Source: CAIVVT01 sp963823095 (GTDB lineage Bacteria; Acidobacteriota; Terriglobia; Bryobacterales; Bryobacteraceae). From it: a stretch of 64,000 nt of DNA. Below, piece by piece: positions 61,229-64,000 of this stretch; within the stretch, counting starts at the first letter, position 1, and each line of letters opens with the position of its first letter. The position numbers and the translations under genes were made by a program. The stretch spans positions 124,001 to 188,000 of the forward strand of contig CAWGKI010000019.1 of the NCBI GenBank assembly GCA_963823095.1, read 5' to 3'. The notes below the pieces were generated by a model that ran no database searches, was not told the DNA's origin, and saw only the letters and a list, made by a program, of their open reading frames with translations.

Positions 61229-64000
61229 ATGACTACATGCGCTCAACCCACATCGCGCCGTCTCTCACGGGCCGGCGTCGTTCTCTTCACCATCGCTGTG
61301 TGGAGCTTCTCCTCTCTCCTGGCGCAGATCAACACCGGCAAGATTACGGGGATCATCACAGATTCGAGCAACGCCAGTATCGTTCAGGCTTCGGTTCGCG
61401 CCTTGAACGCGGAGACCGGAGTCACTACTACGGCGCAAACGCAGGAAAATGGCGGCTACCTGCTCAATTTCCTGATTCCCGGGCACTACACGGTAGAGGT
61501 GGTTGCGCCGGGTTTTCGGAAAAGCGTCGAGAAGGGAGTCGAGGTCACCGCGGGAGGGACGGCACGAATCGATCTTTCGATGCAGCTCGGTGAGGTGCAG
61601 CAGGAAGTCGAAGTACAAGCGCACCCGGTGGCGGTGAATACCGAGAGCGCCGAATTGACCCAGACGTTCGGCTATAAGGCGCTCGACCAGTTGCCGAACA
61701 TCGATCGCAATCCCTTGTACCAGATGAACCTTCTCCCCGGCGCGAACAACGGAGGGGGCAGCGGGAATTATGGGTCGAACGGAGGCGAAAACGGTTCCGC
61801 CATCGGCCTTACGCGTCCGCAATTGGCCTCGGTGGGCGGAGTCGACGCCAACGCGAATGGAGTCTACATCGAGGGCATATTCAACCGCGAGCCTCAGAAT
61901 GCCTATGTCGGGGTAGTTCCTCCCATCGAGGGCGTCCAGGAGGTCCAGGTATATGCCGGCAAGTACGATGCGGAGTATGGGTTTTCCGGTAGCACCGTGA
62001 TCAATGTCGTAACCAAGTCGGGCACGAACGAGTACCATGGAGCCGCCTTCGAGTATTTACGGAACAACGCCACCGATGCGACCAATTTCTTTGCGACGCA
62101 GGCGACACCTTTCCGGCGCAATCAGTTCGGCGGTGCGGTGGGTGGCCCTGTCCGGAAGAACAAGTTGTTCTTCTTCGGCGATTACCAGGGCACCTTGTTC
62201 AGAACGAGCAATTCCGAATTTACGAGCGCGCCCACGTCGAAGATGTACCAGGGCGATTTTTCGGAGCTTTACTCGCTGGCGCCGCCCCCAGGCACCGACG
62301 CGACCTACAATCAAATCTACGATCCGTTCTCGCGCGTGATCGATGCCAACGGCAACGTCACCTCCGTTACGCCTTTCAGCGGCAATATCATTCCCGGTGG
62401 ACGCTTCGATCCCGCGGCCGCAAAAATGAATGCGGATAAGGTCTTCGGGGTATCCAATCTCCCAGGACTCACCAATAATCTGCATTACGGTTATGGGAAC
62501 TCCCAGGATGCCCACGTGGGCGACGGCCGCGTCGATTTCAACGCTTCCGACAAACAGAGGCTGTTCTTCCGTTACACCTTGCTGGACTCTACCAATTTGA
62601 ATTCGACGACCATCAACCAGTTCTTCCAGGACGGTCAGGCGAATTCGCACAGCGTCAATCAGAACATGCAGCTCACGCTGTTAAGCACTTTGAACGCATC
62701 AATGGCGAACGAAGCACGCCTTGGTTACAACCGTACGCACGTGAATACCAGCTCCAATTCGATGAATAAGAATTGGAACAACTACTACGGCATTCCGAAC
62801 GGCAATCTCGGCGACCCGATCACGCAGGGCATGTGGGAGACCTACTCGTTGAGCCCAATTTCAAACTTCAGTCAGCCGGATTGGGTGGCGTTCATCATCA
62901 GCAACACGATTTCCGTTACCGACAACTTTACGTGGGTGAAGGGGAAACACACCATCAAAGCGGGAGTGAACCTCAATCACGTCGAAGACACGTCCGCGGA
63001 CACGATTGGTGGCGACGATCCGCGCGGTACGCTGTCGTTCGATCCCGCTATGACTTCCTACGGTGGCGTTGCGCCTCCGTTTGCGTATCCTAGCTTTCTC
63101 CTCGGCACGATGACCAGCAGCGCCCGCGCCCGGTTCGTGAATGGTTGGCCGTACCAATCCTACTGGCAGAACGCCTTCTATGCGCAGGACGATATCAAGA
63201 TTCTGCCTTCCCTGACTTTGAACATCGGCTTCCGGTACGAGTCAACCACGAGGCCGATAGAGCGCTACAACCGGCAGTCGAACTGGAACGATCAGAGCAA
63301 TCTGTTGGTCGTCGCCACTAGTGGCAACCGAAGCCCGGCGTTAAACCTGGATAAGGGTGACGTCGGGCCGCGCATCGGTCTCGCCTGGTCGCCGGACCAT
63401 GGAAAGACGAGCGTCCGCGCGGGGTTCGGCATCTCCTACTGGCAGGCCTACTGGAGCGGTCCGTTGACGATTCTGGGTTTGGGTTATCCAAACTACGCCA
63501 AGCAGGCGCTGCTCGCGACAAACAATCTCACACCGAGTCTCCTGCTGTCGCGCGACGGACTGCCACTTGCCGGCGCCGTCTACGATTCATCGGGCAAACT
63601 CGTGATCCCGCAGAACGCGGTGATCAGGGGAACGGACATGAATTGGAAGAGCCAGCAAGTGGCGCAGACGTCAGTGAACGTGCAGCGCGAGTTGATGCAC
63701 GGCATGCTTTTGGACATCGGCTACCTCAGCGTCCGTGGCCTCCACAACAACCACACGACAAACATCAACCAGGCGCCGCCGCAACCTCTCGGCGTGGATT
63801 ACAGCCAGGCCCGCCCTCTCGCCAGCCTGTATCCTCAGTTGGGCGACATCCCCATACAGTTCTCCAACACTGCAAGTTGGTACGACGCTGTAACAGCGCG
63901 CTTCATCGCGCAGATTGGAAAGGGCATCACGCTGAGCGCGAGCTACGCGCATGCGCGCAACTTTTCTAATGGCAACAATATCGACCAGACCAACCTCTGG
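61229..64000 (+). CDS. TonB-dependent receptor, Oar-like, 3' end cut by window edge
   Basis: The frame is open from the ATG at 61229 (GGAGG at 61214-61218) to the last base, 924 codons with no stop. Signal peptide (VVLFTIAVWSFSSLLA) after an Arg-rich start, then a CarboxypepD_reg domain (about 30-110: GIITDSSNASIVQASVRALN, LIPGHYTVEVVAPGFRK). A plug follows (about 115-270: LPNIDRNPLYQMNLLPGANN, VQEVQVYAGKYDAEYGFSGS), then the beginning of the barrel (VGGPVRKNKLFFFGDYQG). It would import material released by the secreted enzymes of this region. No SusD is visible up to the edge. Confidence 0.9.
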   Translation, partial: MTTCAQPTSRRLSRAGVVLFTIAVWSFSSLLAQINTGKITGIITDSSNASIVQASVRALNAETGVTTTAQTQENGGYLLNFLIPGHYTVEVVAPGFRKSVEKGVEVTAGGTARIDLSMQLGEVQQEVEVQAHPVAVNTESAELTQTFGYKALDQLPNIDRNPLYQMNLLPGANNGGGSGNYGSNGGENGSAIGLTRPQLASVGGVDANANGVYIEGIFNREPQNAYVGVVPPIEGVQEVQVYAGKYDAEYGFSGSTVINVVTKSGTNEYHGAAFEYLRNNATDATNFFATQATPFRRNQFGGAVGGPVRKNKLFFFGDYQGTLFRTSNSEFTSAPTSKMYQGDFSELYSLAPPPGTDATYNQIYDPFSRVIDANGNVTSVTPFSGNIIPGGRFDPAAAKMNADKVFGVSNLPGLTNNLHYGYGNSQDAHVGDGRVDFNASDKQRLFFRYTLLDSTNLNSTTINQFFQDGQANSHSVNQNMQLTLLSTLNASMANEARLGYNRTHVNTSSNSMNKNWNNYYGIPNGNLGDPITQGMWETYSLSPISNFSQPDWVAFIISNTISVTDNFTWVKGKHTIKAGVNLNHVEDTSADTIGGDDPRGTLSFDPAMTSYGGVAPPFAYPSFLLGTMTSSARARFVNGWPYQSYWQNAFYAQDDIKILPSLTLNIGFRYESTTRPIERYNRQSNWNDQSNLLVVATSGNRSPALNLDKGDVGPRIGLAWSPDHGKTSVRAGFGISYWQAYWSGPLTILGLGYPNYAKQALLATNNLTPSLLLSRDGLPLAGAVYDSSGKLVIPQNAVIRGTDMNWKSQQVAQTSVNVQRELMHGMLLDIGYLSVRGLHNNHTTNINQAPPQPLGVDYSQARPLASLYPQLGDIPIQFSNTASWYDAVTARFIAQIGKGITLSASYAHARNFSNGNNIDQTNLW

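Noticed and set aside
1..64000. CRISPR arrays, rRNA and tRNA genes
   Set aside because: No regularly spaced direct repeats, no rRNA core segments and no cloverleaf-type tRNA sequence were noticed; short tRNAs could still be missed by eye.

Overview
The window is GC-rich bacterial DNA that reads as an Acidobacteriota genome, most like the Solibacter/Bryobacter group. This rests on family-level recognition, not a search. The signs are an MacB-type permease without its own ATPase, large Oar-like TonB receptors with a carboxypeptidase-regulatory N-terminus, alternative complex III next to a caa3-type oxidase, TPR/PD40/haem-c hybrid proteins, and many secreted glycosidase-like enzymes with one-domain regulators. 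I see no rRNA, tRNA, CRISPR array or complete insertion sequence.

Layout. 1-5206: a TPR protein cut by the left edge, a seven-haem cytochrome with TPRs, and an orphan ABC permease. 5883-21460: respiratory locus. actABCDEF encodes alternative complex III (quinol oxidation, electrons to cytochrome c or directly to the oxidase), followed by a small conserved membrane protein, coxB and, 4.9 kb further on, coxA. Between coxB and coxA lies a three-gene minus-strand operon (haem-bearing outer-membrane barrel, cupredoxin, unknown secreted protein). The coxA-like gene is the most unusual gene in the window: it has two single-base frameshifts, and Gln replaces the haem a3 His and one CuB His, with Gly and Met at the D- and K-channel entry residues. 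21702-25100: a SNF2-type helicase with TPRs and its zinc-ribbon partner. 25358-44503: a carbohydrate or sugar-acid utilisation region with an IclR regulator, secreted glycosidase-like enzymes, a sialidase-like protein, a GH2 enzyme, HpaI-type and DapA-type aldolases, an MFS permease, a TonB receptor and a PIG-L deacetylase. 44520-49919: a propeller/helical-barrel/GDPD three-domain protein and a haem/PD40/TPR protein with an in-frame stop. 49939-53274: a minus-strand set of SDR, class III aminotransferase and EamA exporter. 54098-64000: three paralogous secreted enzymes of a family I cannot name, a GntR/FCD regulator, an IS-type relic, and a TonB receptor behind two near-duplicate promoters; this receptor is cut by the right edge.

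Several otherwise well-conserved genes are interrupted by single-base lesions (actD, coxA twice, a ceramidase-like gene, the PD40/TPR gene, the aminotransferase, and one secreted enzyme twice). The sequence alone cannot separate assembly error from real gene decay. Intergenic DNA holds palindrome clusters (13833-13939, 14977-15066, 39513-39676) that look like repeat elements or terminators.
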